The notes below the pieces were generated by a model. It had not been told where the DNA came from and did not search any database. It saw nothing but the letters and a program-made list of their open reading frames with translations. This document shows, in pieces, positions 7,215 to 14,783 of a stretch of DNA of 64,000 nucleotides (the first letter of the stretch is position 1; each line of letters begins with the position of its first letter). Origin of the DNA: Alphaproteobacteria bacterium 43-37 (GTDB lineage: Bacteria > Pseudomonadota > Alphaproteobacteria > 43-37); contig MKSY01000010.1 of assembly GCA_001897475.1 (NCBI GenBank), forward strand, positions 51,283 through 115,282, read 5' to 3'. Made by a program: the position numbers and the translations under genes.

Positions 7215-9038
7215 TTATTGGCAAGTAAGGCATTCTTCATAATTACTAGGATTGTCGGAGTTGGCTGCTTTGATAGAAGAAGACCCATCAAAGGTTGTAT
7301 TCGTAACAACTTCAGCTCGTTGTATGGATTTTGAACGAAAATAATACATCGACTTAACACCTTTTTTCCACGCTTGAAAATGCATCTGATGCAAATCTCT
7401 TTTATGGATATCAGGTGCTGCAAATATATTAAGTGATTGAGCTTGGCAAATGTAAGGGGTACGATCGGCTGCATGCTCGATCAACCACCGTTGATCGATT
7501 TCAAAAGCCGTTTTGAATACATCTTTTTCATCTTGAGAAAGAAAGTCTAAATGCTGGACTGAACCTTCGTGAACGGTGATGGAAGTCCACACATCTTCAT
7601 TGTCATATCCTTTTTTCTGCAATAATTCTTTCAAGTGACGATTGCGCACAAAATAGGATCCCGAAAGGGTTTTATGCGTAAAGCTATTGGCTGCAATAGG
7701 TTCAATCCCTGGTGAAGCGCCACCACAAATAATGGAAATTGATGCGGTAGGAGCAATGGCAATTTTATTAGAAAACCGCTCTTGGATGCCAAACTCAGCT
7801 GCATCTGGGCATGCGCCTCTTTCATGAGCTAAAGTTACAGAAGCTTTATCCGCCTGCTCTTTTATGTGCTTGAAGATTTTCAAATTCCATGATTTTGCCA
7901 TCACAGATTCAATAGGAACCATCTTATCCTGAAGGAAAGAATGAAAACCCATAACCCCTAAGCCAACACTTCTTTCACGCATAGCTGAATAACGAGCTTT
8001 AGCCATGCTATCAGGAGCCGTATCAATGAAATTTTGCAAAACGTTATCCAAAAACCGCATTACATCTTCGATAATAAGAGGATCATTTTTCCACTCATCG
8101 TATGTATCTAGATTGAGAGACGAAAGACAACAAACAGCCGTTCTTTCATTCCCCAGATGATCTGTACCCGTTGGCAATGTAATTTCACTGCATAGGTTAG
8201 ACATTTTAACTTTGAGATTATTCCTTTTATGATGTTCAGGAATGCTTTTGTTGACATGGTCAATGAATATAATATAGGGCTCGCCTGTTTCAATTCGTGC
8301 TGTCAAAATTTTTATCCACAAAGACCGAGCTGTGATCGTGTGAATTACCGAGCCATCTTTAGGGCTTTTTAAATCCCATGTTCTATCGTGCTCCACGGCC
8401 TCCATAAAGGCATCAGTGATAACCACGGCATGATGTAATGATAGAGCTTTACGATTTGGATCTCCTCCAGTGACACGTCGCAATTCAATGAATTCCTCAA
8501 TTTCCGGATGATCTACAGGTAAGTAAACAGCAGCGCTACCTCGCCTCAAGCTACCTTGGCTGATGGCTAAGGTTAAAGAATCCATAACGCGTATAAAAGG
8601 AATGATGCCAGATGTTTTGCCATTAGCTCCAACTCTCTCACCTATAGAACGTAGGTTTCCCCAAAAACTTCCAATGCCACCACCGCGTGCAGCCAACCAA
8701 ACATTTTCATTCCAAAGGTTCACAATGCCGTCCAGGCTATCATCTGCTTCATTTAAAAAGCATGAGATAGGCAGGCCTCGGCTGGTACCGCCATTGCTCA
8801 AAACCGGCGTGGCGGGCATAAACCAAAGATTACTAATGTAATCATACAATCGTTGCGCATGATCTTGGTTATCTGCAAAACTTGCTGCCACTCGTGCAAA
8901 CAAATCCTGGTAATCTTCTCCAGGTAACAAATAGCGGTCAGATAGGGTTAATTTTCCAAACTCGGTGAGCTTGTCGTTTCGGGTAGTGTCGATGGCAATG
9001 GTGTATTTATTTGTTTCAGTCATTGATTTAAGACTCAT
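7215..9038 (-). CDS. nrdA: class I ribonucleotide reductase, alpha subunit
   Basis: About 607 residues, the short form without an N-terminal ATP cone. It reduces ribonucleoside diphosphates. The active-site cysteines (GLPISCFL, MSNLCSEI), the tyrosine pair near MYYFRS and the C-terminal reductant CxxC (ECLTCQ) are present. The frame is open up to an ATG at 9068, but a promoter -10 box ends at 9069, directly against that codon. A leader could not form unless the mRNA were leaderless, so ATG at 9038 or 9023 is the likelier start; neither has a strong ribosome site. Lack of the ATP cone implies different overall activity control from E. coli NrdA. Confidence 0.94.
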   Translation of the reverse strand: MSLKSMTETNKYTIAIDTTRNDKLTEFGKLTLSDRYLLPGEDYQDLFARVAASFADNQDHAQRLYDYISNLWFMPATPVLSNGGTSRGLPISCFLNEADDSLDGIVNLWNENVWLAARGGGIGSFWGNLRSIGERVGANGKTSGIIPFIRVMDSLTLAISQGSLRRGSAAVYLPVDHPEIEEFIELRRVTGGDPNRKALSLHHAVVITDAFMEAVEHDRTWDLKSPKDGSVIHTITARSLWIKILTARIETGEPYIIFIDHVNKSIPEHHKRNNLKVKMSNLCSEITLPTGTDHLGNERTAVCCLSSLNLDTYDEWKNDPLIIEDVMRFLDNVLQNFIDTAPDSMAKARYSAMRERSVGLGVMGFHSFLQDKMVPIESVMAKSWNLKIFKHIKEQADKASVTLAHERGACPDAAEFGIQERFSNKIAIAPTASISIICGGASPGIEPIAANSFTHKTLSGSYFVRNRHLKELLQKKGYDNEDVWTSITVHEGSVQHLDFLSQDEKDVFKTAFEIDQRWLIEHAADRTPYICQAQSLNIFAAPDIHKRDLHQMHFQAWKKGVKSMYYFRSKSIQRAEVVTNTTFDGSSSIKAANSDNPSNYEECLTCQ

Positions 9039-9068
9039 GCTACTAAATTTCGTGGGTATATACAACAT

Positions 9069-9096
9069 ATAGTATATTATATTAATAAAATGTCAA
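9069..9096 (-). promoter_or_regulatory. sigma-70-type promoter of nrdAB
   Basis: Reading leftward, a perfect TTGACA (9091-9096) is followed by a 16-nt spacer and TACTAT (9069-9074); an overlapping TATACT is also present. It is the strongest -35 box noted in the window and points into nrdA. Predicted transcription starts near 9062. Confidence 0.6.
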
Positions 9097-9119
9097 TCAG
9101 TAGTAGAAAACTTGCATGA

Positions 9120-9139
9120 GTGATTTTTATAAAAATCAC
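9120..9139. other. 20-bp perfect palindrome upstream of the nrdAB promoter
   Basis: GTGATTTTTA followed by TAAAAATCAC is a perfect palindrome of 20 bp. It lies between the atpF stop and the nrdA -35 box, 23 bp upstream of the latter. It could be a regulator-binding site for nrdAB or a hairpin ending the atp transcript, although no T tract follows on the minus strand. Confidence 0.4.
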
Positions 9140-9196
9140 CACCAAGGGTAAGTTCTCATATATTGAGCTGATAAAAACAGATTATCATGAAAATTT

Positions 9197-9661
9197 TTAG
9201 GTGTTTTGAATAACTTTAAGAACAGGTTGCAGATTTGTGCTTTTGTTTTGTTCGAAAATCGTAGATTGAAGATCTTGGGTCACCAAATCAGCCAACTGAG
9301 ATTTAATTTGGTCTACAGCTAATTTTTTGATTAGTTCGATTCTTTGCTCAGCAAGTAGAGTCTTTTTCTCCACAAGAGCTGTTATTTTTTCTTTAGACTC
9401 TTGCCGCCAAGCCTGAGTTAGTTCTTGAGCTTGCTGTACAGTATCTTGCGATAGCTTAATAGCTTGATGATATCGAAGCTTTGTATCATTCAAAAATTGC
9501 TGAGCTTGATCTTTTTGAAGGGTCGCGTGATCAATTTCCGATTCAATTTTAGATATACCGACATCAAGATTAAATGTTAACGCCTTGAAAATAGGCTTTC
9601 CAGCAAAAGCAAAAAAGATCAAAAAAGCTACTAGAACGTAAAAAGTAGGATCAGCGAACAT
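9197..9661 (-). CDS. atpF: ATP synthase F0 subunit b
   Basis: 154 residues: one N-terminal membrane helix (about 5-22) and then a long charged coiled coil (about 35-135). It is half of the peripheral stalk that holds F1 against the rotating ring. Its start overlaps the end of the b' gene by 11 nt. It is last in the F0 run I-B-E-b'-b; the F1 genes are elsewhere, as is usual in alphaproteobacteria. Confidence 0.88.
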   Translation of the reverse strand: MFADPTFYVLVAFLIFFAFAGKPIFKALTFNLDVGISKIESEIDHATLQKDQAQQFLNDTKLRYHQAIKLSQDTVQQAQELTQAWRQESKEKITALVEKKTLLAEQRIELIKKLAVDQIKSQLADLVTQDLQSTIFEQNKSTNLQPVLKVIQNT

Positions 9662-10118
9662 TCTTTTTCACCTTTGTCTTTTTTTCTTGCAAATCAAAAT
9701 GTGCTAATGAAGCCTGGGCCAAATCAGAAGAAAAACTAGGAAGCTCCTCAATAATCTTTTGTTTTAGCAATTGCATATCTTTCTCGGCTTTAGAAACCTT
9801 CTGGTGCAAAACTTGCTGAAGTTCTTCCAAAATTTTATCTTGTTCTGCCTTAATCTCTACCTCACATTGCCTGATGATTTGGCCGGCTTCTTCTTTTGAT
9901 TTTTCAAGCAACTGCTCTGTTTTTAAAAGCAACTGCTCTGCCTCAGCTTTGAACTCATTTGCCCGTTGCAAGTTGTTATCTTGTTTCTCCCATCGTGCAT
10001 CAAAAATTTGTTGCATACGTGGAACGATCATATAACGAACCAACAAGAAAAGGCTCAAAAAGGTAAAAAGTAACCAAAAAATTTGAGCCGGAAATGTGGA
10101 AAGATCAAGCTGTGGCAT
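9651..10118 (-). CDS. atpG: ATP synthase F0 subunit b'
   Basis: 155 residues. An N-terminal membrane segment (PQLDLSTFPAQIFWLLFTF, about 1-28) carries the family start MPQLD, followed by a Glu/Lys-rich coiled coil. It pairs with subunit b in the peripheral stalk; a distinct b' occurs in alphaproteobacteria and cyanobacteria. It is separated from atpE by 14 nt. Confidence 0.9.
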   Translation of the reverse strand: MPQLDLSTFPAQIFWLLFTFLSLFLLVRYMIVPRMQQIFDARWEKQDNNLQRANEFKAEAEQLLLKTEQLLEKSKEEAGQIIRQCEVEIKAEQDKILEELQQVLHQKVSKAEKDMQLLKQKIIEELPSFSSDLAQASLAHFDLQEKKTKVKKNVR

Positions 10119-10132
10119 TGCGTTGCATAAAA

Positions 10133-10357
10133 TTATTTATAAAGTATCAAAATGGACACAACTAAAGCAAACAGAGCAACTGCTTCTGTTAAGGCGAATC
10201 CCAAAATACCAATTGGAAAAACCTGATCTCTTGCTGATGGGTTGCGGGCAACTGAGCTAATCAGCGTTGAAAATATATTTCCAATACCAAGGCCCACTCC
10301 AAAAAGTGCGAAAAGAGCTAAACCTGCTCCAATCATTTTTGCTGCTTCGACATCCAT
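10133..10357 (-). CDS. atpE: ATP synthase F0 subunit c
   Basis: 74 residues forming two membrane helices joined by the polar loop RNPSAR. The ion-binding carboxylate is Glu in [11 protein letters not shown] of helix 2. The residues that mark Na+-type rings are not evident, so H+ is the likely coupling ion. The glycine-rich first helix (GVGLGIGN) packs the ring. Confidence 0.97.
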   Translation of the reverse strand: MDVEAAKMIGAGLALFALFGVGLGIGNIFSTLISSVARNPSARDQVFPIGILGFALTEAVALFALVVSILILYK

Positions 10358-10386
10358 TGAATTACCTCATAATGTTAGTGTTTGTG

Positions 10387-11109
10387 TTAGTGAAGATGAA
10401 TTGCGTCTTTTAGATAAAGACAAGTTAAAATTGTAAATACATACGCCTGCAAAAAAGCAACCAAAAATTCAAGGCTCATTAATGCAGCGTTAACCAATAG
10501 TGGGGCGATACCAAAAATACCTAAAGCGACAGTAAATCCTGCAAAAACCTTGAGTATGGTGTGCCCAGCCATCATATTTGCAAAAAGACGAACGGAAAGA
10601 GAAATGGGCCTTGAAAAAAATGACAAAACCTCAATAGGAATCAGTATTGGCGCCATAATCTTTGGAGCACCTTCGGGCATGAAAATGGACAAAAAGTGAA
10701 ATCCATGATGTTTCAAACCAACGCCGATCACAATTGCAAACACAAATAGGGCAAGAGTAAATGTCACAATGATATGGCTTGTAAAGGTAAAAGCATAGGG
10801 AACCATTCCCAAAATGTTACCAAATAAGACAAATAAAAATACTGAAAGAACCAAACTTATGTAGGGCATACCTTCAGGACCAATGTTATCTTGAACCAGC
10901 GTTTTTACAAAGTTGTAGAGCGATTCAATGGCCATTTGTAGACGACTTGGTATCATCAAACGATTTCGGATACCAAACATAAACAATGTGAAAATACTCA
11001 CAACGGCTAAAACCATAAAAAGTGCAGAGTTCGTAAAAGGGATCTTTAATCCAATAAGGTTAAAGTCAAAAAACTTTTTGATTTCAAACTGATGAAGAGG
11101 ATCAATCAT
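10387..11109 (-). CDS. atpB: ATP synthase F0 subunit a
   Basis: 240 residues with five to six membrane helices. The essential arginine facing the c ring lies in SLSVRLFANMMAGH. The N-terminus (DPLHQFEIKKF) matches the usual start. It overlaps atpI by 8 nt and lies 29 nt upstream of atpE. Confidence 0.96.
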   Translation of the reverse strand: MIDPLHQFEIKKFFDFNLIGLKIPFTNSALFMVLAVVSIFTLFMFGIRNRLMIPSRLQMAIESLYNFVKTLVQDNIGPEGMPYISLVLSVFLFVLFGNILGMVPYAFTFTSHIIVTFTLALFVFAIVIGVGLKHHGFHFLSIFMPEGAPKIMAPILIPIEVLSFFSRPISLSVRLFANMMAGHTILKVFAGFTVALGIFGIAPLLVNAALMSLEFLVAFLQAYVFTILTCLYLKDAIHLH

Positions 11110-11305
11110 CTTTATCTTTAACCCGTGTTGCTTTCAGAACGTTATTTATACCAGCAGCAAAACCAAGAACAATAAAAATACATATCATTATGGGTTTCGT
11201 TTGAAACACCGTATCCAGGCCAAAACCCACAAGCGCTCCAACCAATACGCCTGAGAAAAAATCTAAACCAATCTTAAATCCTGAATGATTTTTCATTTTT
11301 CCCAC
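11102..11305 (-). CDS. atpI: AtpI/AtpZ-type F0 assembly protein
   Basis: 67 residues with two membrane helices (about 12-30 and 38-55) and Gly-rich packing faces (GVLVGALVGFGLD). It fits the small AtpI/AtpZ proteins encoded first in F0 operons and linked to c-ring assembly or ion supply. GTG at 11305 has AGGA 5 nt upstream; ATG at 11296 with GGGA upstream is an alternative. It begins 39 nt downstream of hemE. Confidence 0.85.
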   Translation of the reverse strand: MGKMKNHSGFKIGLDFFSGVLVGALVGFGLDTVFQTKPIMICIFIVLGFAAGINNVLKATRVKDKDD

Positions 11306-11344
11306 TTAAATCCTGTTGCAAACTAGTGAATTGATCTTTCTGTG

Positions 11345-12358
11345 TCAAGACCTGATCAACGCAAACAATTTATCCACATTCTCAAGAGGTGTATCTGGCA
11401 AAATCCCGTGCCCAAGGTTAAAAATGTGTCTTTGTGAAACCAAAAGTTCATTTTGGATACGAATGACTTGTTTCTCAAGAATTTCTCCACCCAAGCATAA
11501 AATATTCGGGTCTAGGTTTCCTTGTGTAATATGCGTTTTCTGTGCCTGAATAATAGTCTTTATGGGCGCAGAACTTCCAAAAGATAGTGCGTTGATATCC
11601 GTTAAAGTTACAAGCTGATCGATGTGAGCCTCTATCCCTTTTGGAAAACAAATAATGGGAATGTGTGGGTATTTCCTCTTCAAGTGATTTGATATTTTTT
11701 CCATAGGCTTAATGACCCAGGTATCAAAAAAACAATCTGGAACGAAGGAAGCCCAAGAATCAAATATTTGAACAGCTTCTACCCCGGATTCAATTTGCAT
11801 GCAAAGAAACCGGATACATGCATCTGTTAATATCTCCATTAATGTTTCATATTTTTGTGGAAACTTAAGAGAAAATTGAATCACATCATCAAAGTTTTTT
11901 TTGGTTTTCCCCCCAATCATATAGGTGCTCAATGTCCATGGGGCACCTACAAAACCTATCAAAGTCACGTTTTCTGGAAGTTTATTTTTGGTTTTTTGGA
12001 TGCCAACCAGAATGTTGGATAGATTTTCATCAAAGTTTTCAAAAGTTAATAAATCTAAATTCAATGGGCCTAACCGAGGGCCTTCATTTTCCACAAATGA
12101 AACCGACATACCTAGCGCATAGGGAATGACGAGGATATCACTAAAAATAATCGCTCCATCATAATCATAGCGACGAATAGGCTGAAGCGTAATCTCACAA
12201 ATAGCTTCTGGCGTAAGACACATTTCCATGAAATTAGAAAAATTTTTCCGGAAATTTCGATATTCAGGAAGCGAACGGCCAGCTTGCCTCATAAGCCAGA
12301 TTGGAATTTTATCAAAACCCTTTCCTTGAAGGGTACTAATCAAATTTTTCTTCTTCAT
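11345..12358 (-). CDS. hemE: uroporphyrinogen decarboxylase
   Basis: 337 residues. It removes four acetate carboxyls from uroporphyrinogen III to give coproporphyrinogen III. The signature WLMRQAGR (21-28) near the N-terminus and the FSDILVIPYALGM strand with its catalytic Asp are present, as is the C-terminal NLGHGILPDTP. It is the first leftward gene beside the candidate origin, the same neighbour that flanks oriC in Caulobacter, Rickettsia and Wolbachia. The F0 genes follow and may share its transcript. Confidence 0.96.
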   Translation of the reverse strand: MKKKNLISTLQGKGFDKIPIWLMRQAGRSLPEYRNFRKNFSNFMEMCLTPEAICEITLQPIRRYDYDGAIIFSDILVIPYALGMSVSFVENEGPRLGPLNLDLLTFENFDENLSNILVGIQKTKNKLPENVTLIGFVGAPWTLSTYMIGGKTKKNFDDVIQFSLKFPQKYETLMEILTDACIRFLCMQIESGVEAVQIFDSWASFVPDCFFDTWVIKPMEKISNHLKRKYPHIPIICFPKGIEAHIDQLVTLTDINALSFGSSAPIKTIIQAQKTHITQGNLDPNILCLGGEILEKQVIRIQNELLVSQRHIFNLGHGILPDTPLENVDKLFALIRS

Positions 12359-12400
12359 ATCTATTAATAAATAATTAGGTTTTGGTTAGTAGTTGTCGTC

Positions 12401-12430
12401 TGTATAATGTGGAAAAGTGATCTAATACAA
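12401..12430 (-). promoter_or_regulatory. possible hemE promoter overlapping a DnaA box
   Basis: Leftward TTGTAT (12425-12430) and TATACA (12401-12406) are 18 bp apart, and the spacer contains the minus-strand DnaA-like box at 12408-12416. Both hexamers are imperfect. If real, DnaA binding would affect hemE transcription, or transcription would affect origin opening. Confidence 0.35.
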
Positions 12431-12609
12431 CTTAATTAACAGGTTTTCCTGTATTTTTCCACAGCCAAATTACGCATAATCGCTCACAATTTTATGCCAA
12501 CGTGAATAACATCATAAAAATAATTAAATAGGTGGTTAGCTAGTTGATAATTTCATCTCGTAAGTGGGTATTTTTTTCAAAGCAAAGTTATTTCACCTTC
12601 TAGGCGCAT

Positions 12610-12618
12610 TTATCCACA
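12610..12618 (+). promoter_or_regulatory. consensus DnaA box
   Basis: TTATCCACA matches the high-affinity DnaA consensus exactly, next to a highly AT-rich stretch running to the porin promoter. Confidence 0.7.
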
Positions 12619-12639
12619 TGTTATTTTACAAAAAAATCA

Positions 12640-12667
12640 TTGCTAAACATTTAATAAAGGTTATATT
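12640..12667 (+). promoter_or_regulatory. porin promoter
   Basis: TTGCTA (12640-12645), a 16-bp spacer and TATATT (12662-12667) point into the porin gene and leave a leader of about 25 nt before ATG at 12698. Confidence 0.5.
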
Positions 12668-12697
12668 AATTTCGAGTTAAAATCTTTGAGGTTTGTT

Positions 12698-14164
12698 ATG
12701 TCTAAAAAAGCCCTAACCTATATGGTTTCCTTCATGGCATTGTCTACAGCAATGTCATCTGTTGTAAGTGCTGATGAAATTTCAGCTCTTAAACAACAAA
12801 TTGAACAGTTAAACAAAAAAATTCAGTCTGTTGAAAGTAAGCAACATGCATCACAGGCAAAGCGTGAACAGTATCATGCTGCCAAAGAAGCTAGAGAAGC
12901 TCAATTAGCTGAAAAAATACACAAGATCGAAGCTGAAAACCAAGAATTAATGCTAGCTTCTAAAACAACCATTAAGAATGGTTCCATGCCTGGATCATTT
13001 TTGGTCCCCGGAACAAATACATCGCTCAAATTCTATGGTTATGTAAAGTTTGATGGTATATACACATCCAAGCTTTATGGTGGTGATAATTCAGCTAGCC
13101 AATCTTCTAACTTTGCCGCTATCCCTCTAAATGGCTCTCAAACAGCTCGTCGTGGTGGGGAATTTAACGCACTTTTGAAGGAATCAAGACTTGGTTTTGA
13201 CACGCAAACAGTTCAAAACTTTGGTGTCGTTGATTCCAGACTTGAGTTTGATGCATATGGTTCAGGCACCACGGGCCTTCGTATGCGCAAGGCCTATGTT
13301 GATATTAAAGGCAAGACTCATGAATTCTTGGCTGGTATGCAAAGTACAAACTTTGCTGACTTTGGTGGTACAGCAGGCTCCGAAACACTTGACTTTGGTG
13401 GTATCTTGGGTACACCAGGCCATCGCCCGCCAATGTTGAGGTATACAGCTAATGTCAATCCTAAATTTAAGGTTATGATTTCAGCAGAAGAGCCTGAAAC
13501 AACTTACCGCGCTACTAACCAAACAGAAGATGATGGTTCATTAAAGACGCTTGATCATGGTAGTGGAAACACAATGGAACGTATTCCTGATATGGTTCTT
13601 CACTTACGTGTTGGTGACGATAAGGCACACATGTCTTTCCGCGGCTTAGTGACACAACAAAGTTATGATGATGGACAGTTCCAAAAGCGTGCTTTGGGCT
13701 ATGGTTTAGCTCATACGGGTCGCTATGAATTTGATAACAAAGATTCCGTTTGCTATGATGTAGTCTATGGTAACGGCCTTGGAAAATGGATGACGGGTGG
13801 TACTACTGCTTCTTATATCCATAATGATGACCCAACAAAGCGGGACTTCTTCTTGCAAAACAACCTTGGTTTGTCGATTGCATTCCAGCATAAGTGGACA
13901 CAAACCATGCGTTCAACATTAGGCCTTGGTTATCATAAGGTATATAATCGCAAGCAAATGAAAGAAGCCCAAACCAACAAAGCACTGCGTGACATTCACA
14001 TTAACTTGATTGAAACCCCAGTTCAAAACTTTGATATTGGAGTTGAGTATGCTTTCGGTCACCGTGAAGTTGAGAAGGTTAATACAACCGTAACAACAAA
14101 TGCAAATACACGGCCAAAGGGTTCTGTGCACTTGTTCCAGTTGTCTGCTAAGTACTCATTCTAA
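12698..14164 (+). CDS. outer-membrane porin, DcaP-like
   Basis: 488 residues. The start is ATG at 12698 because GAGG lies 6 nt upstream and the product then begins with a clean signal peptide (about 1-25, cut after VVSA). A coiled-coil segment follows (about 26-80, heptads in LKQQIEQLNKKIQSVE), then a long beta-strand region starting with SLKFYGYVKFDGIY, and a terminal Phe (AKYSF) as recognised by the BAM machinery. The N-terminal helix plus barrel resembles trimeric DcaP-type porins. Substrate is unknown. A strong promoter and terminator bracket it as a single-gene unit. Confidence 0.85.
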   Translation: MSKKALTYMVSFMALSTAMSSVVSADEISALKQQIEQLNKKIQSVESKQHASQAKREQYHAAKEAREAQLAEKIHKIEAENQELMLASKTTIKNGSMPGSFLVPGTNTSLKFYGYVKFDGIYTSKLYGGDNSASQSSNFAAIPLNGSQTARRGGEFNALLKESRLGFDTQTVQNFGVVDSRLEFDAYGSGTTGLRMRKAYVDIKGKTHEFLAGMQSTNFADFGGTAGSETLDFGGILGTPGHRPPMLRYTANVNPKFKVMISAEEPETTYRATNQTEDDGSLKTLDHGSGNTMERIPDMVLHLRVGDDKAHMSFRGLVTQQSYDDGQFQKRALGYGLAHTGRYEFDNKDSVCYDVVYGNGLGKWMTGGTTASYIHNDDPTKRDFFLQNNLGLSIAFQHKWTQTMRSTLGLGYHKVYNRKQMKEAQTNKALRDIHINLIETPVQNFDIGVEYAFGHREVEKVNTTVTTNANTRPKGSVHLFQLSAKYSF

Positions 14165-14172
14165 ACATCTAT

Positions 14173-14204
14173 TGGTGGGGGAATTCCCCCCACCATTTTA
14201 TTTT
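14173..14204 (+). terminator. intrinsic terminator after the porin gene
   Basis: A 9-bp perfect stem, TGGTGGGGG (14173-14181) with CCCCCACCA (14187-14195), has a 5-nt loop and is followed by TTTTATTTT. It lies 9 nt after the porin stop codon. Confidence 0.92.
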
Positions 14205-14211
14205 GCAAGGC

Positions 14212-14775
14212 ATGGTTGAAAAAGAAACTTTAAGGAAGTTTTTGTTACTTCTAAGAAACCATTACCTAACTTTTTATCCGGATTCTATCCAGCACCTAAA
14301 CAATCAAATTTCAAAAAATATATGCAAATACATTAAGCATACTGGCATAGATACTTGCGCGCTCTATTGGCCTATTCAATCTGAATATGATATACAACCC
14401 GTTATTAAACGGCTCCACAATCAAGGAATTAAAGTTGTTTTACCATTTGTTTCTCAAAAGAAAAGACCTCTGGATTTTTTCCCTTATACCCCAGGTCAAT
14501 TTCAAGTTGATAAAGTTGGATTAAGTATTCCTGTTTCACGTGAAACAAAATTCGTACCTGATTTAATTTTAGCTCCCTTAGTTGGGATTGATAAAATGGG
14601 TAATAGGTTGGGTTATGGAGGTGGATATTATGATAGAACTCTTAGTGGGATTTCTAAAAAGGTGATGTATATTGGTGTTGGATATTCATTCCAAAAAGTG
14701 TTATCAATTCATGTCACTAAGAAGGATGTCCCACTTAATGGATATATTGACGACGTAAATATAAATATTTTTTAG
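14212..14775 (+). CDS. fau: 5-formyltetrahydrofolate cyclo-ligase family protein
   Basis: 187 residues from ATG at 14212; TTG at 14203 is an alternative, and the AAGG ahead of the ATG is unusually close. The enzyme converts 5-formyl-THF to 5,10-methenyl-THF with ATP. The family motif GNRLGYGGGYYDRT is at 130-143, preceded by PDLILAPLVGID. A perfect parS site lies inside the gene and encodes VSRET (108-112), in a linker that is variable in the family. It starts just after the porin terminator, so it must have its own promoter or depend on read-through. Confidence 0.88.
   Translation: MVEKETLRKFLLLLRNHYLTFYPDSIQHLNNQISKNICKYIKHTGIDTCALYWPIQSEYDIQPVIKRLHNQGIKVVLPFVSQKKRPLDFFPYTPGQFQVDKVGLSIPVSRETKFVPDLILAPLVGIDKMGNRLGYGGGYYDRTLSGISKKVMYIGVGYSFQKVLSIHVTKKDVPLNGYIDDVNINIF
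14532..14547 (+). promoter_or_regulatory. parS: parS centromere site 1, inside fau
   Basis: TGTTTCACGTGAAACA is a perfect 16-bp palindrome identical to the parS consensus bound by chromosomal ParB. It is 1.6 kb upstream of parA and about 1.8 kb from the candidate origin. Confidence 0.95.
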
Positions 14776-14783
14776 GAAAGTTA

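Larger units (their letters stand above)
12359..12697. other. candidate chromosomal replication origin (oriC)
   Basis: This gene-free, AT-rich gap separates an all-leftward run (hemE to suhB) from an all-rightward run (porin to parB). It holds one consensus DnaA box, TTATCCACA (12610-12618), and two one-mismatch boxes TTTTCCACA in opposite orientation (12408-12416 minus, 12455-12463 plus). AT-rich segments at 12506-12530 and 12621-12690 are candidate unwinding elements. hemE beside oriC is established for several alphaproteobacteria. Two parS sites at 14532 and 15521 and parAB at 16162 support an origin-proximal position. The function is inferred. Confidence 0.7.

Noticed and set aside
9061-9076. 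NrdR-box-like sequence at the nrdA promoter (ACAACATATAGTATAT)
   Set aside because: It matches only about 11 of 16 positions of the NrdR consensus, misses most of the conserved outer CAC/GTG bases, and is better explained as the -10 region.
12403-12408. Plus-strand TATAAT in the origin region as a rightward promoter
   Set aside because: No acceptable -35 at 15-19 bp upstream, and no gene within 280 bp.
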